Of a stretch of 38,900 nt of DNA, positions 1-5,314 are shown one piece after another. The translations under genes were made by a program, and so were the position numbers. The DNA is from a virus: positions 1 through 38,900 of IMG/VR virus record IMGVR_UViG_3300042309_001427; one strand, given 5' to 3'. Positions within the stretch are counted from its first letter, which is position 1. Each line of letters begins with the position of its first letter. The notes under the pieces were generated by a model that saw nothing but the letters and a program-made list of their open reading frames with translations, had not been told where the DNA came from and ran no database searches.

Positions 1-2
1 AA

Positions 3-44
3 CTGGCGCGCTTCAAAAAGTATCTGGCTGCGCGGTTGGCATAG
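3..44 (+). CDS. Possible 3' end of a gene entering from the left
   Basis: Read from base 3, the first bases give a short peptide tail ending ..FKKYLAARLA and a TAG at 42-44. This is the most protein-like of the three forward frames. Too little is visible to assign a function, and it may be noncoding. Confidence 0.25.
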   Translation: MARFKKYLAARLA

Positions 45-106
45 CTTCTGCTCAATAGTTGAAGCGTGCTTTTAACTACTGCACAAAAAATGAAAGGAGG
101 ACACCC

Positions 107-238
107 ATGCACCGACTACCCGACAACGGCATCATCTATGTGCCCTACGGCGGCATCGGCTTTGTCCAGCGCATCGAAGCGAGGAAGTCTGCGGACTTTT
201 TCGCGGCGTTGCGTTGGTTTCTAAAGCTGTTTGCGTAA
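107..238 (+). CDS. Small protein of unknown function (43 aa)
   Basis: An ATG follows a perfect Shine-Dalgarno sequence, AAAGGAGG, at 93-100 with a 6-base gap, one of very few strong ribosome sites in the window. The 43-residue product has a Gly/Tyr-rich N-terminal half (VPYGGIGFVQR) and an aromatic, basic C-terminal helix (ALRWFLKLFA), so it may be amphipathic or membrane-associated. No family is recognised. It converges on the leftward GNAT gene. The ribosome site argues that it is real despite its length. Confidence 0.55.
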   Translation: MHRLPDNGIIYVPYGGIGFVQRIEARKSADFFAALRWFLKLFA

Positions 239-290
239 AGAAAAGCGCCGTTTGCTATACACAAGCGCGCATTGCGTATAGCGAAGTTCA

Positions 291-325
291 CACAAAGGGA
301 GGGGGCGACTTGCCTCCTTCCCTTA
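291..325. terminator. Hairpin between convergent genes
   Basis: An inverted repeat (AAGGGAGG... with ...CCTTCCCTT) sits between the converging small gene and the GNAT stop codon. It could end transcription from both sides. It is related in sequence to the element at 971-1003, in the opposite orientation. Confidence 0.4.
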
Positions 326-742
326 AAGACGCTTCCGCAGATAAACCGAACTGCTCCCAGCCCACTTGTCCGCTGGCCTGTAAAACCGATAGCCGCACGC
401 GATGAGCGAGTTCAGCGACGGGCAGTTCCAGTGGGCAACGTAGGTGATGATTTCTTTGATGCCGAGCGCCTTGGCTTCGGCCTCACGCACGCGGATCAAT
501 CGCTTTTGCAACCCGCGCCCGCGATGCTCGGCAAGCACCCCCGCCCGCGAGAGAAACGCTAGCCCCTTGTTCTCATGCCATTGGCACGGACGAAGACCAG
601 CGTAGCCCACAGGCTCCTTGCTGCGCCACACGACCCACCAGAGCGAGTTTTCCAGCGCGGGGCGGTGGTCAGACGGAAAGCACACCTCGTCCAGCGGCAG
701 AACCGCCAGAGGCGTATCGGCGCGCTGGATGCGGTAGGTCAT
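323..742 (-). CDS. GNAT family N-acetyltransferase
   Basis: The 139-residue product has the length of a single GNAT domain, which transfers acetyl from acetyl-CoA to an amine. The CoA pyrophosphate loop is visible as EHRGRGLQ (residues 72-79), after the beta-4 strand AFLSRAGVL. A later strand (EIITYVAHWN) and the NSLIACGYRFYR segment match the end of the fold. The chosen ATG overlaps the stop of the upstream HTH gene (ATGA at 739-742). The same frame stays open for 70 more codons, but those overlap the HTH gene. Substrate unknown. As the last gene of a three-gene leftward operon it may be a phage cargo gene or, if this is an integrated copy, host DNA. Confidence 0.75.
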   Translation of the reverse strand: MTYRIQRADTPLAVLPLDEVCFPSDHRPALENSLWWVVWRSKEPVGYAGLRPCQWHENKGLAFLSRAGVLAEHRGRGLQKRLIRVREAEAKALGIKEIITYVAHWNCPSLNSLIACGYRFYRPADKWAGSSSVYLRKRL

Positions 743-1023
743 TTCAGCTTGTAGTGCCGCAGTGCCAAAACCCTCTGGCCGCACTGAACGCGAAACATCG
801 CCGTCTCGCATCGTCCCTGTTCGGCGGATTTGCGGATGAGCTTCGCCATGTGCGATTCCGACTTTCCGAGCATGGTTGCCAGTTCGCTCATGCGGAGCCA
901 GCCGGGCGGCACTTCGTCGGTGGCGGCTTGGGTCGAGAGGGCCGCGCACCACTGGGCGAGATCAGGATCGAAGGAGGGAGGCAAATTGCCGCCCCCTTTT
1001 GTGGTTGAGGGCCGCGACTTCAT
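739..1023 (-). CDS. Small helix-turn-helix-like protein (94 aa)
   Basis: Residues 45-70 (SELATMLGKSESHMAKLIRK) read as a helix-turn-helix in which the second helix would contact DNA. The C-terminus looks like a short beta wing. The start is the ATG that overlaps the metallophosphatase stop (ATGA, 1020-1023), and the stop overlaps the GNAT start in the same way, so the three genes are translationally coupled. The N-terminal stretch TTKGGGNLPPSF is encoded by a hairpin-forming repeat also found between genes at 291-324. It may have been captured into the coding sequence and is probably a disordered leader. Confidence 0.55.
   Translation of the reverse strand: MKSRPSTTKGGGNLPPSFDPDLAQWCAALSTQAATDEVPPGWLRMSELATMLGKSESHMAKLIRKSAEQGRCETAMFRVQCGQRVLALRHYKLK
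971..1003 (-). repeat. Copy of GGGGGCG..TTGCCTCC hairpin element inside the HTH gene
   Basis: On the minus strand this reads CACAAAAGGGGGCGGCAATT followed by TGCCTCCCTCCTT. It matches the intergenic copy at 291-324 on the plus strand apart from a few indels and substitutions. Its centre can fold (GGCAA..TTGCC). Confidence 0.45.
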
Positions 1024-1760
1024 AGCGGGAGCCTGTAATGGGGGGAAAGCGTGACGAGATTGACCGTGCAGGCGTTGTCGCAGTATTCGCCGTAGGCGAA
1101 GCCATGCGCCCATCCAAGGGTTTGTCGCCTGCCCTTGGCATACCCGACAGCCAGATCAATGCCGCAACCAATGTTGTAGCCGACCACCGGACGCTGGCAG
1201 CGGCCAGCCTCTTGCATCACGCGATGCGTGTGACCAAACACGCAATTCATTCCTAACGCTTCGGCGTGATCGCGGGCTGCGCTGACGTTGTAAAGGACTC
1301 CGTGCAGGAACAGGGCATCGCCAAGCCGCGTGCAAGCCTCCGGGCGAAGTCCCGCATACGGCACGACCCGCGCCTTCATTTCCTTGGCTGCGCCTTCGAT
1401 CCGCGCGAGGACTTGCCCCGCCGCGTAGCTCACGACCGCATTGCCGCTATGCGCGAGGCCGCACAAGCGATCTTCGTGATTGCCGAGGTGAATAACTGAC
1501 GGTTCCAACTCGCGCAGGAACGAAAGGCCAGCGAGCAGGTCATCGGCCATTGATTCCGCGCGGTCGGGGTCATCGGGATCGCGCCTTGCCCCGGCACGAA
1601 GCGCGGCCATGTCTGTGAAGTCTCCGAGGTGCAGGACGGTCGCGGGTTTGTAAGCCTCGCGGAATTTGAGCATTGCCCCGGCAGCCCTTGGATCGGCTAA
1701 ATGCCCGTGCGTGCAACTGACCGCCATCCACTTTTTCCACCGCCGCGTGATCGCCGCCAT
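1020..1760 (-). CDS. Calcineurin-like metallophosphoesterase (246 aa)
   Basis: The order of metal-binding motifs is that of the calcineurin-like phosphoesterase superfamily: SCTHGH (15-20), LHLGDFTD (43-50), GNHED (93-97), LFLHG (150-154) and GHTH (176-179). These enzymes use a two-metal centre to hydrolyse phosphomono- or diesters. One deviation is visible: the first motif, usually D-x-H, is C16-T-H18, so a metal-ligand Asp is replaced. Start 1760 is favoured because a TTGACA box lies 15 nt upstream, as at many starts here. Met12 is an alternative. First gene of the operon with the HTH and GNAT genes. A role in nucleotide or RNA-end metabolism is possible, but the substrate cannot be read. 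Confidence 0.8.
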   Translation of the reverse strand: MAAITRRWKKWMAVSCTHGHLADPRAAGAMLKFREAYKPATVLHLGDFTDMAALRAGARRDPDDPDRAESMADDLLAGLSFLRELEPSVIHLGNHEDRLCGLAHSGNAVVSYAAGQVLARIEGAAKEMKARVVPYAGLRPEACTRLGDALFLHGVLYNVSAARDHAEALGMNCVFGHTHRVMQEAGRCQRPVVGYNIGCGIDLAVGYAKGRRQTLGWAHGFAYGEYCDNACTVNLVTLSPHYRLPL

Positions 1761-1775
1761 TGAAGGCGCGCTTTA

Positions 1776-1781
1776 TGTCAA
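1776..1781 (-). promoter_or_regulatory. TTGACA start-associated box (15 nt before ATG)
   Basis: On the minus strand TTTGACA lies 15 nt before the metallophosphatase start. It is the only leftward member of the box family seen before starts in the late genes. Confidence 0.35.
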
Positions 1782-1885
1782 AGGCTATGGGAGTGTGGGT
1801 GCGGCTCCGGGGCTAAATAGTAACCAGAAAGTAACCACTTTGCTTTCGCTCAATATGAAAACCCCTTAACTAAATTCCTCTGTCC

Positions 1886-1945
1886 GCGACGGACTCAAAA
1901 TCCGTTTCCCGCAAGGGAGTGTGGGTTCGACCCCCTCCGCCGGTA
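1886..1945 (+). tRNA. 3' half of a tRNA-Leu(CAA), partial (attachment core)
   Basis: The anticodon arm ACGGA-CTCAAAA-TCCGT gives anticodon CAA. It is followed by a long class II variable arm (TCCCGCAAGGGA), a T arm with GGGTTCGACCCC and the acceptor 3' strand CGCCGGT plus discriminator A. No D arm or 5' acceptor strand precedes it, so it is not a working tRNA. CCA is not encoded. One T-stem pair appears to be T-T. Phages that integrate into tRNA genes carry just such a 3' copy to restore the host gene. Confidence 0.75.
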
Positions 1946-1954
1946 TATCTTAAC

Positions 1955-1982
1955 CCCCTCATTTTGAGGGGCTTAAGTTTTT
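1955..1982 (+). terminator. Rho-independent terminator after the tRNA fragment
   Basis: A 7-bp stem (CCCCTCA/TGAGGGG, loop TTT, 1955-1971) is followed by CTTAAGTTTTT. It faces away from the tRNA fragment, so after integration it may serve as the host tRNA terminator. It also stands between the integrase and the core. Confidence 0.6.
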
Positions 1983-3039
1983 AGGAGGGCGGAAAGTAAC
2001 CACATTGAAACCACTTTGTCGCGGCGGGTCTTTCAACGTAATCCAAGTAATTTGACCGGACGATCGACTCGCTATTGCCCATCTCCAAAGCGACTTGCGC
2101 GGCGGATTTCACGACCGCGCAGCGATAGGAGCCGTAAGAATGTCGCAGCCCGTTCTTGACCCACTTGACCCCCTTGCGCTTGACCCGTTTGGCAAGGTTG
2201 TCGATCCTCAACCCCTGCGGGCAAACGTGATCCTCCGGGGCGAAGTCCGCTTTGCGGAGCCAAGTCATCAAAGCGGGATGAATCGGAACAAGCCTGCGGC
2301 GTCCGGTGTTCTTTGCGTTCTCCGGTAGAACCTCAAGCAACTTCTTGCCGAGCTTCACTTCGCGCCACAGCAGCTTTTCCGCCTCGCAAGTCCGTAGCCC
2401 CGCCAGACCGCAGATCGCCAGCGGGAGCCGCCATTCCGGGGCAACGGCAGCAAGCAAGGCGCGAAACTCGGACGGGGTGTAAATCGCAGGACGCTTTTTC
2501 GGGACGGGCAAGGCATGGGTGCGCTGCGGGGCGGTCATGGAATCGGGGAGGTAAGACTGCTTGCGCGCCCAAACGAACCACGAAACAAGCGTTGCCCGGA
2601 CATTGTTGTATCGCCTCGGCCCAACCCCTAATGAGTCAAGGTGCAGCTTGACTTGCGCGGCGGTCACATCGGCAATCGGGCCGGGGTGCTTGGTCGTGAA
2701 GTGAGCAAGATCAGCTTCGATTGTCCGCGTCTGCACCTCGCGCTCGGTGAGGTGACGCACGTAATTACGTGCGGCCTCGGCGGTCGCGGGGCTATCGGCG
2801 CGCTGGCCCTGCCACGCAAGGAACTCGGAGAGCAGAGCGGGATCAAGGTTGCCTAACTGGCTGCGCCCGTCTCGCAAGAGGGCAAGTTGTTCCTTTGCTC
2901 GCGCCTTGGCCTTAGTCAATTCCTTGGCAGCGCACATGACCCGTTTGCCGCCCCGGCGCGTGTGCCATTTCCACCGCCCGTCCGATCCGCGCCACAGGCG
3001 ACAGGTGAACCCGCCAACCCGGACGATTTCGCTATTCAT
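1981..3039 (-). CDS. int: Tyrosine site-specific recombinase (phage integrase)
   Basis: The 352-residue length and order fit a phage integrase: N-terminal arm-binding region (about 1-70), SAM-like core-binding domain (about 75-165) and catalytic domain (about 185-345). Visible active-site residues are R216 in GLRTCEAE, K243, R299 and H300 in NGLRHSYGS, and the likely nucleophile Y331 in VRSNYLDY. The first His of box II is Asn (N296) and the usual His/Trp before the Tyr is Asn (N322 in MGNSES). Similar GNS motifs occur in integrases of Verrucomicrobia and Planctomycetes, from family knowledge. It joins attP to the host tRNA-Leu site. The gene ends inside the attachment region, and an arm repeat overlaps its last codons. 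It is probably co-transcribed with the leftward RHH gene. Confidence 0.93.
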   Translation of the reverse strand: MNSEIVRVGGFTCRLWRGSDGRWKWHTRRGGKRVMCAAKELTKAKARAKEQLALLRDGRSQLGNLDPALLSEFLAWQGQRADSPATAEAARNYVRHLTEREVQTRTIEADLAHFTTKHPGPIADVTAAQVKLHLDSLGVGPRRYNNVRATLVSWFVWARKQSYLPDSMTAPQRTHALPVPKKRPAIYTPSEFRALLAAVAPEWRLPLAICGLAGLRTCEAEKLLWREVKLGKKLLEVLPENAKNTGRRRLVPIHPALMTWLRKADFAPEDHVCPQGLRIDNLAKRVKRKGVKWVKNGLRHSYGSYRCAVVKSAAQVALEMGNSESIVRSNYLDYVERPAATKWFQCGYFPPS

Positions 3040-3056
3040 TTGTTATTGTTGCTTGC

Positions 3057-3067
3057 GGGGGGGGGGG
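3057..3067. repeat. Run of 11 G (11 C on the integrase strand)
   Basis: A homopolymer of 11 bases lies 17 nt before the integrase ATG, inside its leader. Tracts this long are prone to slippage, so length variants could alter integrase expression. Confidence 0.6.
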
Positions 3068-3122
3068 ACAGACTACGGATGTCCTACGCCGCTCAATATG
3101 AATACCCCACGACATGAAAAAA

Positions 3123-3386
3123 TCATTCCTCATTCTTTCGGGCCTTGCCGAGTTTGCGGCGGGCGTTGCTTACCTTTCTCTTGCCCTTGGTCTTGGTTGC
3201 TTGGCTCGCTTCCTCCGCAGCCTGTGCGGCCTTTGCCAAGTGCGTAGTGATAAGGTGGCGGGCTAACCCGCTCAACCCCCCGTAGCCCCCCGCCGCAGCG
3301 TAAGCCTTGGCGCGGGTGATGAGATCCCCCGGTAGGGAAATCCCGGTAGGGATGGCCTTTTCGCCGTCCGGTTTTTTGGCGCTCAT
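3123..3386 (-). CDS. Ribbon-helix-helix regulator, leftward (87 aa)
   Basis: Residues 14-50 (TGISLPGDLITRAKAYAAAG and onward) give a beta strand followed by two helices, the ribbon-helix-helix pattern of Arc/MetJ-type DNA-binding proteins, which act as dimers. The C-terminal 35 residues are Lys/Ala-rich and probably disordered. The start at 3386 lies downstream of a good leftward promoter (TTGTCA, 17 nt, TATCTT) with no Shine-Dalgarno. It is divergent from a second, clearly similar RHH gene (GISLPxxxIxxAKxYA pattern in both) and upstream of int. A lysogeny or integration regulator is the likely role. Which of the pair acts as repressor cannot be told. Confidence 0.65.
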   Translation of the reverse strand: MSAKKPDGEKAIPTGISLPGDLITRAKAYAAAGGYGGLSGLARHLITTHLAKAAQAAEEASQATKTKGKRKVSNARRKLGKARKNEE

Positions 3387-3395
3387 GAGAGGGGA

Positions 3396-3424
3396 AAGAT
3401 ATCACACCTTACAAAGATTGACAA
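3396..3424 (-). promoter_or_regulatory. Leftward promoter of RHH-int operon
   Basis: On the minus strand TTGTCA (3419-3424) is followed by a 17-nt spacer and TATCTT (3396-3401). The transcript would begin just before the RHH gene at 3386. The operator-like box ACCTTACAAAG lies inside the spacer. Confidence 0.55.
3406..3416 (+). promoter_or_regulatory. Operator-like box O1 (ACCTTACAAAG)
   Basis: It matches in inverted orientation the two boxes at 3469-3489 (consensus ACCTTAYAARR). It sits in the spacer of the leftward promoter, where a bound repressor would block polymerase. Confidence 0.5.
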
Positions 3425-3459
3425 TTTTTAGGGGGTAGGGAAATACCCCATTTTTTGCC

Positions 3460-3487
3460 TTTACAACCCTTTATAAGGTCTTATAAG
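3460..3487 (+). promoter_or_regulatory. Rightward early promoter
   Basis: TTTACA (3460-3465), a 16-nt spacer and TATAAG (3482-3487) precede the rightward RHH gene by about 18 nt, leaving a very short leader. Confidence 0.5.
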
Positions 3488-3489
3488 GT
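3469..3489 (-). promoter_or_regulatory. Tandem operator-like boxes O2 and O3
   Basis: TTATAAGGT occurs at 3471-3479 and 3481-3489, a 10-bp repeat (one helical turn). On the minus strand both read ACCTTATAA, like O1. They cover the spacer and -10 of the rightward promoter. Tandem half-sites about one turn apart suit cooperative RHH dimers. Confidence 0.5.
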
Positions 3490-3505
3490 GCGCCAATTCT
3501 TAGCT

Positions 3506-3676
3506 ATGGCACATCCCAAGATCCCACCACATCAAAGGGCGCGCGCGGCAGGTATTTCGCTTCCGCCATCCGTCATCAACAAAGCCCGCAAACACGCTTA
3601 CGCGAAGGGACTGAGCCTCTCCGCTTTTGTCCGAATGATTTTGCTCCAGCACCTCAACGGCGCGGCAGAGCAGTGA
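3506..3676 (+). CDS. Ribbon-helix-helix regulator, rightward (56 aa)
   Basis: The ATG at 3506 gives a 56-residue protein. The frame could extend to a TTG at 3455, but that would run through the promoter and operators. Residues 14-48 (AGISLPPSVINKARKHAYAK and onward) form the strand-helix-helix pattern of an RHH DNA-binding protein, closely resembling the divergent RHH protein. The product is close to a bare RHH domain. First gene of the rightward early operon. By position it resembles a Cro-like partner in a two-regulator switch, which is inference. Confidence 0.6.
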   Translation: MAHPKIPPHQRARAAGISLPPSVINKARKHAYAKGLSLSAFVRMILLQHLNGAAEQ

Positions 3677-3689
3677 ACACAGAACAAAC
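3676..3689 (+). promoter_or_regulatory. AACACAGAACAAAC leader element
   Basis: An A-rich 14-mer lies 8 nt before the ATG at 3698, where no Shine-Dalgarno is present. Near-identical copies occur at 5318, 5897 and 14310, suggesting an unstructured translation-promoting leader. Confidence 0.4.
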
Positions 3690-3697
3690 AAAACAAC

Positions 3698-3889
3698 ATG
3701 GACTACATCACCATCATCCTCGGCACGCTGGCGGCAATCAGTGTTGTCGGATTGGCTTGGCTCGGCGGTTACGAGTTAGGTCAGTCAAACGGAATCAGCG
3801 TTGAACGCGAACTCGCGGATCGGCGCATCGCTGGCCTGCTCGCGCAGGAAAACAAACGCAAACCCCGCGCGCGGAGGAAGGTCAAATGA
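3698..3889 (+). CDS. Small single-pass membrane protein (63 aa)
   Basis: Residues 3-25 form one hydrophobic segment (ITIILGTLAAISVVGLAWLG). The rest is a charged, then strongly basic tail (RKPRARRKVK) that should stay in the cytoplasm. No family is recognised. It heads a run of genes joined by ATGA overlaps. Holin-like, superinfection-exclusion or membrane-anchor roles are all possible and cannot be separated here. Confidence 0.6.
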   Translation: MDYITIILGTLAAISVVGLAWLGGYELGQSNGISVERELADRRIAGLLAQENKRKPRARRKVK

Positions 3890-4050
3890 GCATTCGCCCA
3901 ACTATCATTGACCGCAACGGCAACAACCCTTGCATCCCACAAACCGCGTTGCTCATGGCGATGCGGCGAGCGGCAGAAGGTCACGCGCCGTCATTAGCGG
4001 ATCGCGTCCGCAAGGCACTCGCTCAACTCCGCAAGCGTCTCGCGCGATGA
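3886..4050 (+). CDS. Small basic protein (54 aa)
   Basis: ATG at 3886 overlaps the previous stop (ATGA). The product begins MSIRPTIIDRNGNNPCIPQT and ends in an Arg-rich helix (DRVRKALAQLRKRLAR). No family is recognised. The 4-bp overlaps at both ends and the codon use typical of neighbours support it as a real gene. Confidence 0.5.
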   Translation: MSIRPTIIDRNGNNPCIPQTALLMAMRRAAEGHAPSLADRVRKALAQLRKRLAR

Positions 4051-4154
4051 CCCCAACACCCCCGGACAACGCAATCGCGGCAATGGTGCTGCTTACCGCA
4101 ATCGCAATCGGATTGGTTTTGTTAGCCGATCTCGTTGCGGGATGGCTGCGATGA
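4047..4154 (+). CDS. Very small membrane protein (35 aa)
   Basis: ATG at 4047 lies in an ATGA overlap. Residues 10-30 (IAAMVLLTAIAIGLVLLADL) form a single transmembrane helix with a polar N-terminus and a WLR end. Such single-helix peptides occur often in phage early operons, and function cannot be assigned from sequence. The next gene begins in another ATGA overlap. Confidence 0.5.
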   Translation: MTPTPPDNAIAAMVLLTAIAIGLVLLADLVAGWLR

Positions 4155-4438
4155 AAGCATTCCTCGGCAAGCCGCTTCGCAAGGGCTGGAAGACCCCCGG
4201 CAAAGGCGCACCCGCTGGCAACAAGCGCGCAGCGGGGCGCAAGCAGGGTCGAGCCTTTAGCTATCGTCACGAACGGCACGAAGATGTTGCGCCGCTGATT
4301 ACGCGCCGAGGCAAGCGAGATTACCTTCACGCCAATTGCGTTGTCTTGGCTGCGGCGATCTTTGGCCCTTGGGCGGAACAATGGGCGCGGGACTTGCTCC
4401 CGGCAGCGCGGCAACTCGACGCGCGGGGGTTGAAATGA
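4151..4438 (+). CDS. Basic protein of unknown function (95 aa)
   Basis: The start chosen is the ATG in the ATGA overlap at 4151, three codons inside the longest reading. The N-terminal half is highly basic and Gly-rich (KPLRKGWKTPGKGAPAGNKR), possibly nucleic-acid binding. Residues 40-60 are His/Arg-rich. The C-terminal half (ANCVVLAAAIFGPWAEQWAR) is helical. No family is recognised. Confidence 0.5.
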   Translation: MKAFLGKPLRKGWKTPGKGAPAGNKRAAGRKQGRAFSYRHERHEDVAPLITRRGKRDYLHANCVVLAAAIFGPWAEQWARDLLPAARQLDARGLK

Positions 4439-4698
4439 GCGGGGTTATTATGGAAGCCGAGGACATTATCGCCCATTACCGCGCCGAGGCTGAATCCCTG
4501 CGCGAGGAATTGGTGCGCGAGCGCGTGGCGCGTGAGGCAGCAGAACGGGCGCAGGACTTGGCGATTAGCGAGGGACTTAAATGGCAGCGGCAATACGCGG
4601 AGGCGCGCAAGCAACTGCAAGCGTGGGCTGACGAGGCAGACAAGGAAATGAAGCTGGCCGAACTGCGGAGGAAGGAAGTGGAGGCATACGAACTATGA
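4435..4698 (+). CDS. Coiled-coil protein (87 aa)
   Basis: Starting at the ATGA overlap (4435), almost the whole product is charged heptad-like helix (EAESLREELVRERVAREAAE), predicted to form a coiled coil. No catalytic motif is visible. It may be a structural or scaffolding partner of a neighbouring early protein. Confidence 0.55.
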   Translation: MSGVIMEAEDIIAHYRAEAESLREELVRERVAREAAERAQDLAISEGLKWQRQYAEARKQLQAWADEADKEMKLAELRRKEVEAYEL

Positions 4699-4880
4699 GC
4701 GGGCGGGATGAAATTGTTTTAGGCGCGATCACATTCTCGCCCGCTCTTGCCCCGGAAATCATCGACCGCATGGCCGCGTCGATTGTCGATCTTTTAGTCA
4801 AGCTGGCCGATGTCGAGGCCGAACGAGATTTTTACAAGGCAGCAGCAAGCAAGCTCGCCAAAGGGAGGCGAAAGAAATGA
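4695..4880 (+). CDS. Small helical protein (61 aa)
   Basis: It starts in an ATGA overlap at 4695 and ends in one at 4877. An N-terminal extended part (RDEIVLGAITFSPALAPEII) is followed by two helices and a basic tail (KLAKGRRKK). No family is recognised. Tight coupling suggests it is made together with the downstream nuclease. Confidence 0.5.
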   Translation: MSGRDEIVLGAITFSPALAPEIIDRMAASIVDLLVKLADVEAERDFYKAAASKLAKGRRKK

Positions 4881-5263
4881 GCCGCGCGCAACGCGAGAAG
4901 GGAAAGCGCGGTGAAAGGCTTTGGCGAGACGAGCTTCGCGGTTACGGGTTTGCCGCCGAGCGGGCCGGATACAAGCAAGCGCACCTTGGCGCGGGCGGGG
5001 CGGATGTGGAGGACAACAGCGGATGGTGGCCCGAAGTGAAATTTGTCGAGTCGCTCAACGTCCGCAAAGCCTACGAGCAAGCGGAGGCAGCTTGTCCGAT
5101 TGGCGTCCCGCCGTATGTCGCGCACAAGACAAGCGCGAAACCTTGGCTCGCAACGCTGGCAGGATCGGACTTTCTGCGCGTCTTGGCCGAACTGCGCGAG
5201 GCCCGCGCAAATATTTTGCAGATGGAGAAGCAACTCAAGGAGGTCGCTGATCCGCCTGCTTAA
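4877..5263 (+). CDS. PD-(D/E)XK nuclease, Holliday-junction-resolvase-like (128 aa)
   Basis: The N-terminus KGKRGERLWRDELRGYGF and the following GGADVEDNSGWWPEVKFVES match the layout of small archaeal-Hjc/VRR-like PD-(D/E)XK nucleases: a Glu in the first helix, D43 before a turn, then E53-x-K55 on the next strand. PYVAHKTSAKPWLATL would be the last core strand region. Such enzymes cleave branched or flapped DNA. Its place just before the ERF annealing protein supports a recombination role. A C-terminal helix rich in Glu/Arg follows. Family is inferred from motifs and context. Confidence 0.65.
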   Translation: MSRAQREKGKRGERLWRDELRGYGFAAERAGYKQAHLGAGGADVEDNSGWWPEVKFVESLNVRKAYEQAEAACPIGVPPYVAHKTSAKPWLATLAGSDFLRVLAELREARANILQMEKQLKEVADPPA

Positions 5264-5277
5264 CCCACAACAAAGAC

Positions 5278-5305
5278 GCGCCGAGGGCGGCAACCCTCGA
5301 CGCGC
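5278..5305 (+). other. Hairpin in front of the ERF gene
   Basis: CGAGGG (5282-5287) pairs with CCCTCG (5294-5299) around a CGGCAA loop, with an extra GCG/CGC pairing outside a one-base bulge. No T tract follows, so an mRNA-stabilising or attenuating role is more likely than termination. Confidence 0.45.
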
Positions 5306-5314
5306 AATTAGCAC

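Larger units (their letters stand above)
1819..2018. other. attP-like attachment region with arm-type repeats
   Basis: AGTAACCA occurs at 1819-1826. GAAAGTAACCAC occurs at 1827-1838 and again at 1992-2003, with a related GAAACCACTTTG at 2007-2018. These direct repeats flank the tRNA-derived core (1886-1945) on both sides. The arrangement is expected for integrase arm sites P and P' around a crossover core, next to the 3' end of the integrase gene. Arms on both sides suggest an intact attP, not a prophage junction. Confidence 0.6.

Noticed and set aside
1886-1945. Complete functional tRNA-Leu
   Set aside because: No D arm and no 5' acceptor strand upstream; the sequence before 1886 does not pair with the acceptor 3' end.
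3114-3266. Forward 50-codon hydrophobic frame (starting MKKSFLILSG) opposite the leftward RHH gene
   Set aside because: It is the exact antisense of the Lys/Ala-rich RHH tail, which produces Leu/Phe/Cys-rich complements by chance. No ribosome site.
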